64,000 nucleotides of DNA from Tigriopus japonicus (GCA_010645155.1 JAAGOF010000300.1:903051-967050), one strand, 5' to 3'; positions 36,241 to 48,596 are shown, numbered from the stretch's first letter. Numbers and translations: made by a program. Notes: a model not told the origin generated them from the letters alone.

Positions 36241-38579
36241 GTGAGTTCCCACTCTTGATCCCCCCAAGACGGCGGGGATTTCACGTTGAGGTCGACCTCA
36301 TTTCAATCCGAACTAAATAAGTCAAGCGAGGAAAGAAAGGCGACAAAATGACCAACTTGAATGGCCGGTATCTCATCACTGTCTTAAGATGAAATGATTA
36401 CAAAATAAGGACTATTCCGCCTCATTGCTCCGCCAACTTTTCCGATAGGTTTCTAATCTTATTTCGGTTCAGACTACCCAGTGGCCCTGCGTCTCACCAA
36501 CCATGACATCGAATCAAACCCGACCTTGTGAGCAAAATGGCAAGCTCAAAGCGTTGGGTAGTTCGTTGTTTAACGTATGGCTAGTTGATGAATCGCCTCG
36601 AACCGCTCATCGTATTTGTCGAGCGTAAAACATGATCGGAATCTCAGATCTTAATAGTTTTGAACACTGTTCAAGCGATAGTCGGCTTTCCTTCTCAGAA
36701 ACTGTCAATTGTTGAATTGAAAGCGACGAGAAAACATTGACGTCATTGTCCACCAAATAAGAAATAAGGTGAAGGAAGATGACCCGCACGAAATTAGATT
36801 TGTTCGAGATGTTTTCTTCCTCGAATTATGACGTGAATGGCCGTGCTATTTTGTAACATAGTAATCTTAATCGTCGAGAAAGATGAGTATGGTTCTTCCT
36901 GATAAAATTCTTTTTTATGCGCGGTGCTTGATTACAACGGTCAACACTCACAGAAACTTTCAGTCTTTGTTCCTAAGGAAAATGCGTTATTCGATTAGAA
37001 ATAAGATCAAAGTCGTTTTTGAGGCTTACATAAATAGGGGTGCAGATTTCTGGCAATTAAAGTACGCCATTTAGGCCCAAGAAATGCCAAACAAACACAC
37101 CCAAACTGACAAAATGGCATATAGACACGAAAAGTTGCCAAAAATGAGGCAAAACTGGCCGAAAAATTCGAGAAATGAGCAGAAAATTTCATTGAAAATT
37201 AAATGAAAAGAAGGACGTGGTTTTTTAAATACACTCTTAACTGTGTCAATTGTTCTTGATAGAAATATTGCTCTCTGGTGGCATCATGTGATCTTTCAGA
37301 GAAATAATGTTGTCAAGATTGTTTTTAATGTTAAGACTTATTTTGTTCTAGATCGTCAATTATCGTGTCCAATGATCTGACAAATCCTGATCTGTGGGTA
37401 CATTTCTTTGCAGTTTTGTCCCAAAATTTTCCCAAAACTTTTGATTCCCCTATTTTTCGCATTTATTTGCCCAATAAGGCCTACTTTTTCATCTATGTGC
37501 CCCAAAAAGACAATCTTTGCATTTATTTGGCCAAAATTGACATGTTTCGCATTTATTTGTCCAAAAATGGCATTTTCCAATATGGATAGATAGAAGGCTT
37601 CGTTGTCATAAGTTCAGGTAGGCTTGTGTACTATAGAAATTACTAGCTTAGGTTTTGAGTGGCTGGTTTTGACCAGCTAAAAAATAAAATAGGGGACTGG
37701 AATTGTTGAGTGGGATAACTGAGCCCGGATTCTTAATTCTCCTACTACGGGCTTCCTACTACTTAGTTGTTACTTTGTACTTCAAGTAAGACTTCAAGTG
37801 CCTAGTAAGATTTGAGAATGTGGGCCCTGATCGCTTCACATCATTTTTCTTGAATTGGCGTTTGAGAGCAATCTTAAGGTAAAATGAGTTACTCGGCAAT
37901 CTAGATCGCGGAAAAACTCAGTTTTTCATAATTTACTGTCGAGTAAATAAAAAGCAAACTATTAATTATGTTTGAAGACCTAAGTTAGTAATAACTTTTC
38001 AACTTGCTATTTGCAGCAACTTAATGAGGCTTAATAAAGCGACTCTGACTTTTCCTTCTGCCTCGGGAATGAAAGAAAATAAGATAAAAGAAAGAAGATA
38101 AATATGTAGGCTTTCTTACATCGTCTTGCCGCATGCTTACGGCTTCATCGCCAAAAAAGCTTGGGTGTAGAATCTTTTCACTAGGTGGGTTTCATGGTCA
38201 GTCGGTCACAAGTATTCTATGGCTTGAGCAAACTTTGCATTGATCGGTGAAAGGAATTTCGGTACTTTGTGACTTCACGGGATTCGTTTCCGCGGATTTC
38301 GAAAGTCAATAACCCTGGTTCCTTCGGATTTGGTTAAAATTTTAATCTTCTTTGGCGCCTCATTGGAAATTCAAGAACTCCGCGCTTCTTTGTTTAATGA
38401 AAAATGTGGAGACACGGGACCAAAAAAAATGATGTCCAGCTGGTCCCATTCCAATCCAGTTTTTGTGAGACCCTACCGAGCTTTCGCAGCGTATTTCGTA
38501 TCTTTCGTTTTTACTACAATGAAAATTCAATGGAACATTTACTTGTAATATCCTCTCAATTTAATACAATTAATAATGC
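36241..38579. other. Downstream of the DAPIT-like exon; degenerate repeats
   Basis: Contains the unresolved end of the DAPIT-like gene, then AT-rich DNA. At about 37450-37585 an imperfect repeat of CGCATTTATTTGNCCAAAA (period roughly 33-36 bp) gives spurious repetitive frames. No other gene is supported. Confidence 0.5.
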
Positions 38580-39196
38580 ACGGGAGGTTCGAGTGATCTG
38601 TTCAAAAATCTTATCGCGGCGAATGAAACAAGAAATAACGGCTTGTTTCGTAACGGTAGGTGGTTCGTGAGAATTTGGGTGGTTCCAGGGTTTTTGCATT
38701 TTACAAACCGCTCTTATGACTATCTTGTATTACGTTACGTATCTACTCTGTGTTTTACAAGAATATGCACAATTCATGCGTTTCATTCAAAAATTACAAG
38801 TCCCTTGAAAGGATCATTGCTAATAATGAATAAACATTATAGTTGTAAAACACGGCAGTTTTTTGTAAGTCACTATGGTTTTTAAGCTTGACAATACAAA
38901 TTTGTGTTTAATGACGTGATGCTTTCCACTTGTATTTTTCAATAGCAGTGGTCTTTTGTTGAGAGATTTTTCATGCGACAACGAATTATGCATATTTTTC
39001 CAAAATCCCAACCAAGTCTACAAATTTACAATCCAACCTCTTTCATAGCGTCAATGTCATAAGAGCGGTCTGTAAAATGCAAAATCACTTGAACTCCTCA
39101 AATTCTCGCGTGCCACCTACCGTTGCCAAACAAGCCGTGTTTCTTCTTTCATCCGCCGCGATGAGATTTTTGAAAAGATCACTCGAACCTTCCGTA
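38580..39196. repeat. Foldback element, about 0.62 kb
   Basis: The left arm (about 38580-38725) and right arm (about 39055-39196) are inverted copies. GGTTCGAGTGATC at the left edge matches GATCACTCGAACC at the right edge, ACGGTAGGTGG matches CCACCTACCGT, and AAACCGCTCTTATGAC corresponds to its reverse complement near 39057. The spacer is non-coding. Confidence 0.75.
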
Positions 39197-42100
39197 ATTT
39201 CAAAATTTTGAACCGTAGTTCACGTAAGCTGTTTTTCTGTAATTCGTCCTGAGAGGCTTCATTTAACCTAGAGACTTTTTTTAGTCTCTAATTTAACCCT
39301 GCAGGCTCATAGAGAGCTCTCAAGTATAAGCAATCCTTACAAATTTCAATTTTGGAGAGAAAACTTTTCAGAGAAAATATTTGAAATTATTGGTCGTAGT
39401 AGTTGAAATGCAGTTACAATTTATTCGTATTTTTGGTGTAAAAGCTAATTTACAATTAGAAGAAAATATGATTTTGAAAATTAGATTTGTAATAGCTTAA
39501 CGTTGAAATATTATTGTTATACCCTCTGGAAAGTCTTTCCATGGAGGTTTAAATATGTAAATTATTCATAAAATCAGTGGGCAAACTTGATTAGATTTTG
39601 TCAAACTTTTGTTGCTGACGAATGATTGAGAAGACGTAATCGGATAGCCCCTGTACTTTCTCCTTTATGAACTAATTGTTCCAAATTACTTCTGTTGCGT
39701 ATCGTAACATGACTTGAAATAATTAGGAATCTTAAAATGTAGTTTGTGCCTCAAAGCCACATTTAGCTATGCTGTTCTAAATCATTCCTTATCATGTGAT
39801 TGCTCTAGGGTGCAATCGACATGTTTCCATGCTCAGAAGTGTGAAAATTTGAATCTACGGACTACTTAATCTTTGATTAATAAGCAGTGAGCTTAGTAAC
39901 TAGTAAGATAGCTTGAATTGCTTAGCAGAAGATATGTTAACGGGAATGGATAGTGTTTGAGGTTCATACTCCTACTTAACAAAGAAATTTTGTATTGGTA
40001 AAATACAGATTTAAATTAAAACAATGTGGAGAAATGAAAGTTTTGCCAATGCTCTTTCAAAAAAGATATTTTTGATCACAATTCAAATAGGCGAGTCATT
40101 ATTTTGTAGTATCCAACAAGCTCTATGACAAAGGATGCACGCACACGAATTACATACATTGGAGTAAGTGGATCTGGACAAGACAACTCTCATATTTTTT
40201 GTTAAAGATTACTCCAACTCGTCGAACAAATGACTGATCTGTGTTTGGAATTATTTAATGACAGGGGAGCATGATTTGGTTTTTCCGATTCTTTCAAGTA
40301 TTTTGTGAAAATCAGATTTAGTATATAACAGAAATTTGAATGTGGGAAACTGACAAATCCGTGTTCATGAGTTGACCTCATTAGAACTCACACCTTGAAA
40401 CACAATGGTCGCAATGGTCCCATTCTTTGTGTCGCCCAAGTAGACTCGGCGGGAAAAATGATTCAGCTCTGCATGTTACTTTTTGGTTTGCATGTTTCTT
40501 GCAAGATTGGAACCCAATTTGGAAGGCTTATTGGTTTCTAGTTCTAAACATGAATGACAGTTGAAGATAAAGGTGATTGGTTATTGGCTATTTTCCCGTA
40601 GCCTTAGAAACATACGTGGGGTTAGCAACGAGCCTTTCCCTTCCTTTTCCAACACCGAAGTTCTTTTTCTCCGTTGACGCCCTCGTTCATGCCGGCATAT
40701 GCATGTATGTTGCCCATTTTGCCCCACCAGACCAATCCAATGGCCACTGGAGTTTTAATTTTTGTATGTACTTGGCTTGTTTAAACGTTTTAAACCACAG
40801 CGACTGTGACCAGGAACCTCTCACCACTGGACGCGAACTTCAGCTGACGCGTAGCCCAATGAGGCCCTTAAAACAGTGCGGCTCTGCAGTGAATTTGAAC
40901 GAAATTGCCAAAAAACGATAGAAATAGGTGTTTGATAGCAAACATCGCTTCAGAATATTGTTGCAGCATTAGATAGCGCTCCTTTTCCTACCATTCATTT
41001 TTATAATGCTGCTTTCTGTTCTCGGGAATTAGTCAAAACTGAGCTCCTTCAGACCAATATCTCGCACAAAATGGAGAATGGATCTCGAATAAATGCATAT
41101 GTAACTTAAATATAATAATACCAACTTCAGACAACGAGTTCAGTTATACTTCAATCAAGTTTCATGAAGATTGGGCGTCTTTTTAGAAAACTGTGGCCAT
41201 GTTATTAACAATGAAACTCACAGCCACAGTATCCACACTCTTCCCCATAAAAACATCATTTTTAGTCAGCATTTTATCGTCTGAAATCCTTGAAATCCAT
41301 TAGATGCCAAATATCAACATTTTGATCAGCCAAACCGAGAGGAAGCACGAGATTAAACAATTTTTTTGTCAACTAATAGTTGAGTCGTTGATGATTCCCT
41401 CACACTGATTATTCATGCAGAATGCAGTGAAGAAAAGATCACTCTCATGGAGCACTGTATTCTTCGCTTTGATGGTGTTGTTTGGTACTTATAATCTGAA
41501 ACCATTGGTATTTCAGGATAAGTTGAATAGGGTTGATAATGAGTGGTGAACGTGATTTACCCAAGAGTGGGTTGCATTTAAATATCTCTAAGAGACAGAA
41601 ACACAAACTAGAATCATGTCTAGACAATTTGTTCACTGATTTAGTACAAAATATTGAATATTGAGTCCATAACACTTCCCTATCGTTCACTCCAGAGGGC
41701 CTCATTGAGCTCTCAAAAACAACAACAAACAGCTGTCTTCGCATCCTCTTCTGTAAGTATATCCATGCTGTGACTGATAAGACGACGCCAAGCATGCATT
41801 TTCTCCATTCCGATTGGTGGAGCGGGTTGATAGGGTGAGAGGGGCTTCCAAAGATATCAGTGATCCCTGATGCGGATGCCGTCGCCGACGGGACGTGTGT
41901 GGAAGCCGGGCAACGAACGCATGATGAATGCGATGACTCACACGCACACGGTTCTGGTTTAAGAGCAACGAAGGCAGTTTCGACTCACGAGCATAGTAGA
42001 AGGCTGCATGCAGGCACTCAATTGAGCCCGTTGAGAGCAGATTTTTCCTCTTTTTCCTGTCAGGCCTCTTCTCTCTAGGCTCCCAGCTTTGTTGCTGGCT

Positions 42101-42277
42101 GTAGTGCTGTTAGTTCCTTCTGACTGCTTCATTCCACTTTGGAGAAGATAGCTAGCTAGCTTGCAGGAAGAATCTGTCTCTCAGTAACTCCAAATCCTTG
42201 GTCGAGTCGCGTCCCGCTTCCTCCTCTTTCAACCACCAAAGTCGTGAACGAACCTAAACTTAAAGGAAAAAAGCAAT
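39197..42277. other. Intergenic DNA upstream of the phosphagen kinase
   Basis: AT-rich with no supported gene up to about 41.8 kb. An inverted copy of the 45.5/45.8-kb dispersed repeat lies at about 41499-41592. The part from 41850 to 42277 is GC-richer and contains the likely promoter and 5' untranslated exon of the kinase gene (the untranslated exon runs into the ATG at 42278). Confidence 0.5.
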
Positions 42278-44197
42278 ATGGTAAGTAAGTCAGATTGGGC
42301 TTGACACATGGTTGGCATTTGCTTTCGAAGTGGCTTATTGCCGTGTCTTTATGTCTGACAAAGATTTCCGGGGTTATGAGGTCACCTTGGCCGTTCAATT
42401 CGTGCCGATGGATTTCGCCGGTCCAATGCGCGATGCATTGCGTTACGTTGACGCCATTTTGCCACGTCATGGTAATTCTCGCTAGAGGGCGTTAGGTCAA
42501 TCAATCCGGCTATCTTTCATCAACCTTCTTGTTTTGTGTTCATGCCGTTGTTCAAATTCAAACTAAGCGTGTTGCGTGCTCGAGCAATGTCAGCAATACG
42601 ACTTGCGAAGCTCATGTAATTTGAGCATCTTAGAATGTGGCGGACGATCCGAAGACACTTGTGCCACAATCCATGGCTGGCATTACTCGTGTTCGCCTTG
42701 GGAATGCTCATGTATAACCGTTCTGTGTTTCAGACGAGCTCCAGCTCCTTCCCCGTGATCAAGTCCCAACACTCTTTGGTGGCCAAGCATGTGACTCCCG
42801 AGAAATGGAACAAGCTCTCTGGCATCAAGACCAAAACGTCTGGATTCACTTTGGCCCAAGTAAGTTTTGTTCAATAGGCTGCTAGTCAAGCAAGTCAGTA
42901 TCAGCTTGAAGTATGTATGACGCGATAAGCCAAAAAGCGTTTAATGCCCACAAGATACTGACCTCTTTTAAAAAAGGCTGTTGGGAGATGTGCGATATCG
43001 TTCTACGTGAAGCCTTATCTCTGTTTGGCCTCTTTTTCAAGCCCTTTTCGTGCTTCTCCTCGAAGGCGATTATTTATGAATGCATTTCTGAGCAGGAAAA
43101 TGCGATGCATCGTCTTGAGGCGGGTTAAGCCGGTTAAGACTGGAAGATGAGCTTACCAAGAAGAAGAAAAATCATAAACCCGTTTTTGAAAGATACACAA
43201 TACACTCACTGGGTTGTTGATGCTAACATTAATGTCTCTTTCCTTATTCAAGGCCATTGCTTGCGCTGTGCAATTTGACGACCAACATTGCGGTATCTAT
43301 GCCGGAGACGAAGACTCTTATTCCGACTTCAGCGATGTGTTCCACCCCCTGATCTTGGAGTACCATGGGCTCAGCCCCGAGTTTTCCCATACCTCTGATA
43401 TGGACACTACCAAGCTAAAGGGCAACATCGATCCCAAGGCCCCTGTCAAGTCGACCCGTATCCGTGTGGGTCGTAGCATTGAGGGATTCGGTCTGTCGCC
43501 CGGAATCACGCGTCAACAGCGTCTCGATGTCGAGAACCTGATGAAGCACGCCTTCGGCAAGTTGAAGTACGACTTGGCCGGCAAATACTACCCTTTGCAG
43601 GGTATGGACGAGGGAACCCGTCAAAAATTGGTGGATGATCACTTCTTGTTCATGTCTGGAGACAAGAACCTCCAAGCCGCCGGTATGGAGCGTGATTGGC
43701 CCGAGGGTCGTGGAATTTACCACAACGAAGCCAAAACTTTCTTGGTGTGGGTCAACGAGGAGGACCAACTTCGCATCATCTCGATGCAGAATGGAGGCGA
43801 TGTCCGTGGCGTGTTCGACCGCTTGGCTCGCGGCATCGACGCCGTGGCTGATTCGGTCAAGTCCGAATCGGGCAAGAATTTCATGCTCCACCCCAAATAT
43901 GGCTATTTGCATTCGTGCCCCACCAACTTGGGTACTGGCATGCGCGCTTCGGTGCACATTGACCTGCCGGGCTGGACCAAGGAAGGCTTGCCTGCCTTGA
44001 AGAAGCGTTGCGAGGAGTTGGCTCTCCAACCCCGTGGCACCCGTGGTGAATCCGGCGGCCAAACTGGTATCACCTATGACATCTCCAACAAGCATCGTTT
44101 GGGATACTCCGAGGTCCAATTGGTTCAGACCATGATCGATGGAGTAAACACCTTGTACAAGGAAGATTTGGAATTGCAGAAGAAGCACGGCTTGTAA
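42278..44197 (+). CDS. ATP:guanidino phosphotransferase, arginine-kinase type with creatine-kinase-like features
   Basis: Three exons: 42278-42280 (only the ATG, followed by GTAAGTAAG), 42734-42859 and 43253-44197; product 357 aa, normal for the family. It moves phosphate between ATP and a guanidino compound (arginine in arthropods) to buffer cellular ATP. The active-site cysteine is Cys265 in CPTNLGT, catalytic Glu in NEEDQLR (222-223) and in RGTRGE (Glu309), and DDHFLF, RDWPEGRGI and YDISNKHRLG motifs are intact. CPTNLGT and RGTRGE are arginine-kinase hallmarks, and the substrate loop before GIYAGDEDSY has arginine-kinase length but carries Gln-His-Cys (54-56) in place of the usual Ser-Gly-Val. 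The N-terminus (LSGIKTKTSGFTL) and C-terminus (GYSEVQLVQTMIDGVNTLY) resemble creatine kinases. ATTAAA near 44303 may serve as poly(A) signal. Confidence 0.95.
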
Positions 44198-44602
44198 ATT
44201 CGGCCTTCCACGGTCGTCTTGCATCAAGGCCAAAACTAATAACTACACCATCGTGAACGTTCTCCCTTTTCTGGGGTCAGCAATGATGGATGGACCTTGT
44301 TTATTAAAAGCAACATTTCTCTATTTTAAGTAGGAAACAAATACAACTCTATCCTGAAGTATCCCGCTGAATTTCTTTTATTATATAAGTCTTCTCTTTA
44401 AGCGCATTTACCAACGACTTAAAAAATTTTAGACCTAGGCGGAAAGGTTAAAGAAATGGTTTTTAATATGTTGCGCCCCAAGGATTACACATACAAGACG
44501 ACCAATTTAACACCATTTATTGCTTGAAATCGAGTCATTTGCAACACCAGACTAACATATTTGATCAAGCGTGTCAAGAAACTGAAACGTGTAACCAATG
44601 GA
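44198..44602. other. 3' flank of the kinase gene
   Basis: Short AT-rich stretch with ATTAAA near 44303; no gene seen. Confidence 0.5.
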
Positions 44603-44857
44603 TGAGTGTAGTCGTGTGAATTCAGCTGGGAATTTGGGGGCCAAATTGGCTCGGGATAGATCATAACTAGGCTTGTGCATTTCATAGTTTAAGTTTGCTG
44701 CGTGAGGGAAAAGTTCTTGTTTTGATTGTCAAAACAAAGTAGGCTAATTGGGCTCAAGAATTTTGATTAAGTTTTTTTGGAGGGTCAGATTTGACTCGGA
44801 CGCATCCCTAGCCATTTTTGCCCCAGAATCTCAGCTGAATCTGTTCGATTACACTCA
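44603..44857. mobile_element. MITE with TGAGTGTARTCG inverted ends (copy 1)
   Basis: About 255 bp. The left end TGAGTGTAGTCGTGTGAATT and right end (TTCGATTACACTCA) are inverted repeats that extend inward to the shared GGGGCCAAA / TTTTGCCCC block. A second copy is at 50905-51126. No coding capacity; target duplication not clear. Confidence 0.7.
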
Positions 44858-46063
44858 GAACACTGATTTAGGAGTGTTGCCGAGCATTTTTGAGAAGTCA
44901 CTAAAGCTCTAAAAATGTAAGGCGTTTCTAGAGGCCACCATTTTTATTTTAAAGACATTGATCAGCACAAAGGATATGCAGATTTCTGGATTCATAAGCC
45001 TCATATGTTATTATTTATTTTTACTTAAGCAATTCCTGCAATCCAAAATTACTTTTTTAGTATAAATTTCAATTCATTATTCTTTGAGGCTGACTAATCT
45101 ATGTAGTGGTAAAAGAAAGCTCAAGTTAACTATATAGAGAACTTGCATAGTCATATGGAGAATTAGACTTATTATGATAGGGTTTGAAAATGTAATGTTT
45201 GTCAAATCAATGAATGATCAAGTGGGCAAATTCGCCGATTCGTTTCTTTTCTAAGTTTCATTTTTATTAACGAGGCAGTTCTTTTCTTGTTTTTTCACAC
45301 ACAAGTCCCTTAAACTCCTCAGTTCTATCAACCTATTTGTCCTCAAGTCGACAAAACTGAAGTTGATTTTAATTCCAAGAAGTCCGAAGCAGAGCTCTTA
45401 TTCCTATTCCACGTGCTCTTGAAACTTGACAAACCAAATTTTTAATATTCGTTTAGATTATTCTATTCAATCCAATCTTCTTCAATTCCTCCTCAAAATT
45501 TTCCAGCTTGTTTATCTGTCGCTTAAAGATGGTTAACTGCGCCCTATTCTTGGGTAAATCACGTTCACCTCTCCTCATCAACCTCATTCAAATTATCCTG
45601 AAACACCAATGGTTTCAAGTTAAAAGTATTTAACAACACCATCAAAAAATGTGTGAAGAACACAGTACTGATGTGTGAACAAATTGCCTATTTCTTTGTT
45701 TGTAAATTTGTTTGGGCTTCAAAAATATTTGTTTGGGGTAAATTTATGTCATTTCCAAATTAAAGCCGTGTTAAATTCACGGTGTATCCGTCTCTTAGAG
45801 ATAATTAAATGCACCCCACTCTTGGGTAAATTACGTTCACCTCTCATCATTAACCCTATTCAACTTATCCTGAAATACCAACAATGTTTCAGTTGTATGC
45901 AGTTCGCGTCCTGTGGCAGGAACCATATCCATGCCTGTGGTGAGAGGTTCCTGCCACACTGCGCACAGAAATCAGCTGGAATGAAACATAACAAAAGTCA
46001 TGCCGCGTTGAACGAAAAGAGCACGTGTATTTTTTGGGGGAAAGAGGCTTTGTAAGAGAAGAC
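44858..46063. repeat. Dispersed repeats in the upstream region of the 46-kb gene
   Basis: Two direct copies of a repeat of about 105 bp lie at about 45516-45620 and 45787-45893 (shared: CTTGGGTAAATYACGTTCAC and TTATCCTGAAAYACCAA), with an inverted copy at about 41499-41592. Between them and the gene, GTGGCAGGAACC (45913-45924) and its exact reverse complement GGTTCCTGCCAC (45946-45957) form a potential hairpin with a 21-nt loop. The promoter of the gene starting at 46064 must lie in or next to this repeat cluster. Confidence 0.65.
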
Positions 46064-48554
46064 ATGGCCACCGTGTCCGACCCTCAGTCCGATTCCGCCC
46101 ATCCCATCGCGGAATCCTCATCCTCAGGAGACAAAGATGCCGCTTTGGCTTCCCAGAATGTTAGGGATCCCTCGTCGTCCTCCCCAAATGGACCCTCCGC
46201 ATGTTCAAACTCGAGCCCCAATATCCCGCGTCTCTTGCGTGAATTTGAGCGCCGAGGCTTTCGTCGCGTGTATTCGCCCAACGATATCACCTGGAAGCGC
46301 AAATTCTTTAAGAACCTCGCCAAAGACGAGGTGTGTCAAGAACTGGGAATCCCGAGCACGCCCTCCAATTTCCGGGCCATCACACTCTTTTGGCGCAACT
46401 GCAAAGAGAGCTGGCTCAGCCGCCATTCACCTGAACTTGCGCATTATCCAGAATCCAAGGCAAAACGTCAAATCAAAAACCAACGAAAAGCTCCCCCCGC
46501 GACCAAGACCAAAAAGCCCCTCCAACCCGGTAACCGGAGTCAGCGACATAATCCATCGGGGTTGAAAACGAATAAAGAGACGACTGACCAACGGCAATCG
46601 CGATCCATAGACCGTGAGGATGTCCCTCGGCCAAACTTTGCCTCCGAAAGGGCGCCCCATCCCGAGAGTTTACCCCCTTGGGTCAAGCGGGCCTCTGACT
46701 TGAGGGAGTACCCCATACCGCCCCCGGGATTTTGCTTCTTTGATCCACAGCGATCCACAATGGGGCAACCTCGACCACCCTTGTTGTCGAATCCGCCACT
46801 GCCATTTCCTGAATATGCCGCTTACGCTTACCTTGGACCTCAAACCCACAGGCTCGGACAAAACCCTTTTCACATGGCCAGGTAAGATGGATTGACCAGC
46901 ACCATAAGGACGAGAAAGTGGGCCTAAAATGTGGTCCAAGTTAATGAGAACCTGTCTTTTAGGCGATCTTCCCGGAAAAGGGACCGAGACGAAATGCACG
47001 AGCAATCCGTGGCCTTGTCCAAAGCCCGAGAAAATGTGGAGAAAGAAATCGATATGATGCTGGAAAAACAAAAGACGATGAGTAAGGTTCAAAAGCTCAA
47101 GGATCGATTGCGTGATAAGACGGCCAGTCTCCCCGCCTCATCTGACGATGTCCAAACTGAACCTGAGGGAGAGACCGAACAAATGAACGAAGATGTCTCG
47201 ATCGGTCCACCGGGTTCGAAATGGTCAGATTTTCGCCCTTCGAAGTGATAATCAGCCTAATTATTTCACCCATCAACCCACTATTTTCTAGGCACTTGAA
47301 CGCCGACATTCAATTAAGTACGGAAGATTACCGACTGGTTGGAGCCGGAGTTGTTTCAGCCACCACCTCCGATGATCATGAACCTGTGTTGGCAGATCCA
47401 GCGTCTGTGGCTGTTTACTCCAAGACCACTGAGGAGTCCGACAAAGCTACTGGTAAGTTATGGAAGCCAAGTATTTCAAATGACGCCTCGTTATTTTGTA
47501 AATTGATTTCAGGTGACTCCAATGCTCAACCACGCATTGCCAAAGCTCCACAATGGAAAGATGTGACTTGGTGGCAAGAAAGGGCCAAAAAAGCTCGATT
47601 GATCTCTGAGACCCGTGAAATCGAAGACAGCCATATTCCAATCAGGTAGGTCGTTTTCGTGTACTTTGTTTTTAAAAGGAAAAAATTCGAAAGAGCGACC
47701 CTCGGCAAATGCCTTTAAACATCGTTTGCAGAAAACGATTAAGACCTTCCTCTCCTGGTGAAGATCCAGTGGCTCCGATCGCTCCTGTCATATCGGAAGA
47801 GGACCGCACCAAATACGAGAATATGGTACGGCGGCTTAAAGAAACCATGGTGAAAAGTAAGCATTCTGATCTCACCGAACTCGTGGACTGCCCCTCGTCC
47901 ATGAAACGCGTATTGATGTCCAAACTCTTCAATGAACATCGCGATAGTATTTCTCAAAGACTAGACAAACTCAGGTTCAATGGCAAGACATACCAGTCTG
48001 ATAGTGAATTGCAACTTATCAAAGATCTCGAGCAAACTGCTCTAGAATTGGAGGAAGTGAACTTGGAAGCTCTACCGGATAGCTTCGTCCATCAAATCGA
48101 GCGCTTTATAATGCAAGAGAAATTCGGAGAATCCAATCCGGAAGAGTCAAATGGCCATGAGAACCCCGAAGAGGCCGATGAAGAGATTGTTGAGGTGCCT
48201 GTTCCTCCCAGACCTCCTGTCCTCCTCATTGATCTGGATACAGACACAATTGCTACCTTGCCTGTTGATGAAAATTCTCAAAGAGAATTTGAAAGCTTTG
48301 GGCAAGAAGAATGTCCTGGTGACAATCCCCAAAATGGGAAAGAACCCAGAAAAAATGTGCAAGATAATCGGGTTTCTTCTCAAGTTCCTGTGGAGAACGG
48401 AAGATCCCTGGACGATCTTCTCAAAATTCATCTCGAGGAAGAGTCATTGCTTCTTCAGAATCGGAAACTTTGCGACGAATTGCGCAAGAATAATGATCGT
48501 CTGCAATATCTCCGAGAATTGCGAATAGATCGTTTGGCCATGGAGAAAAACTAA
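46064..48554 (+). CDS. Unrecognised five-exon protein (731 aa), probably nuclear
   Basis: Exons 46064-46881, 46963-47223, 47292-47452, 47513-47645 and 47732-48554, with introns of 81, 68, 60 and 86 nt; phases agree at each junction. The ATG has a good context (GACATGG). Residues 1-50 are Ser-rich and disordered. About 50-140 form a basic, helical, Trp/Phe-containing region (LLREFERRGF, WKRKFFKNL, FWRNCKESW), followed by a Lys/Arg/Pro-rich low-complexity part. Exon 2 has a charged coiled-coil-like segment. The last exon is helical and acidic, and its end (LLQNRKLCDELRKNNDRLQY) is a probable coiled coil. Composition suggests a nuclear scaffold, but I do not recognise the family. The exon 2 donor could also be at 47244 (same phase, 7 extra residues, 47-nt intron). 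ATTAAA at 48591-48596 is the likely poly(A) signal. Confidence 0.8.
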
Positions 48555-48590
48555 AACGGGTTTTTTACTATTTCTGCTCACATTTGTCAA

Positions 48591-48596
48591 ATTAAA
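48591..48596 (+). terminator. ATTAAA poly(A) signal of the 46-kb gene
   Basis: Lies 37 nt after the stop codon. On the opposite strand, AATAAATAAAA at about 48668-48678 could end the convergent SNAP-25 module 3 transcript, which would make the two 3' ends nearly meet. Confidence 0.5.

Noticed and set aside
43415..44233. 272-residue minus-strand frame
   Set aside because: It is the antisense shadow of the phosphagen kinase exon 3, a consequence of its codon usage.
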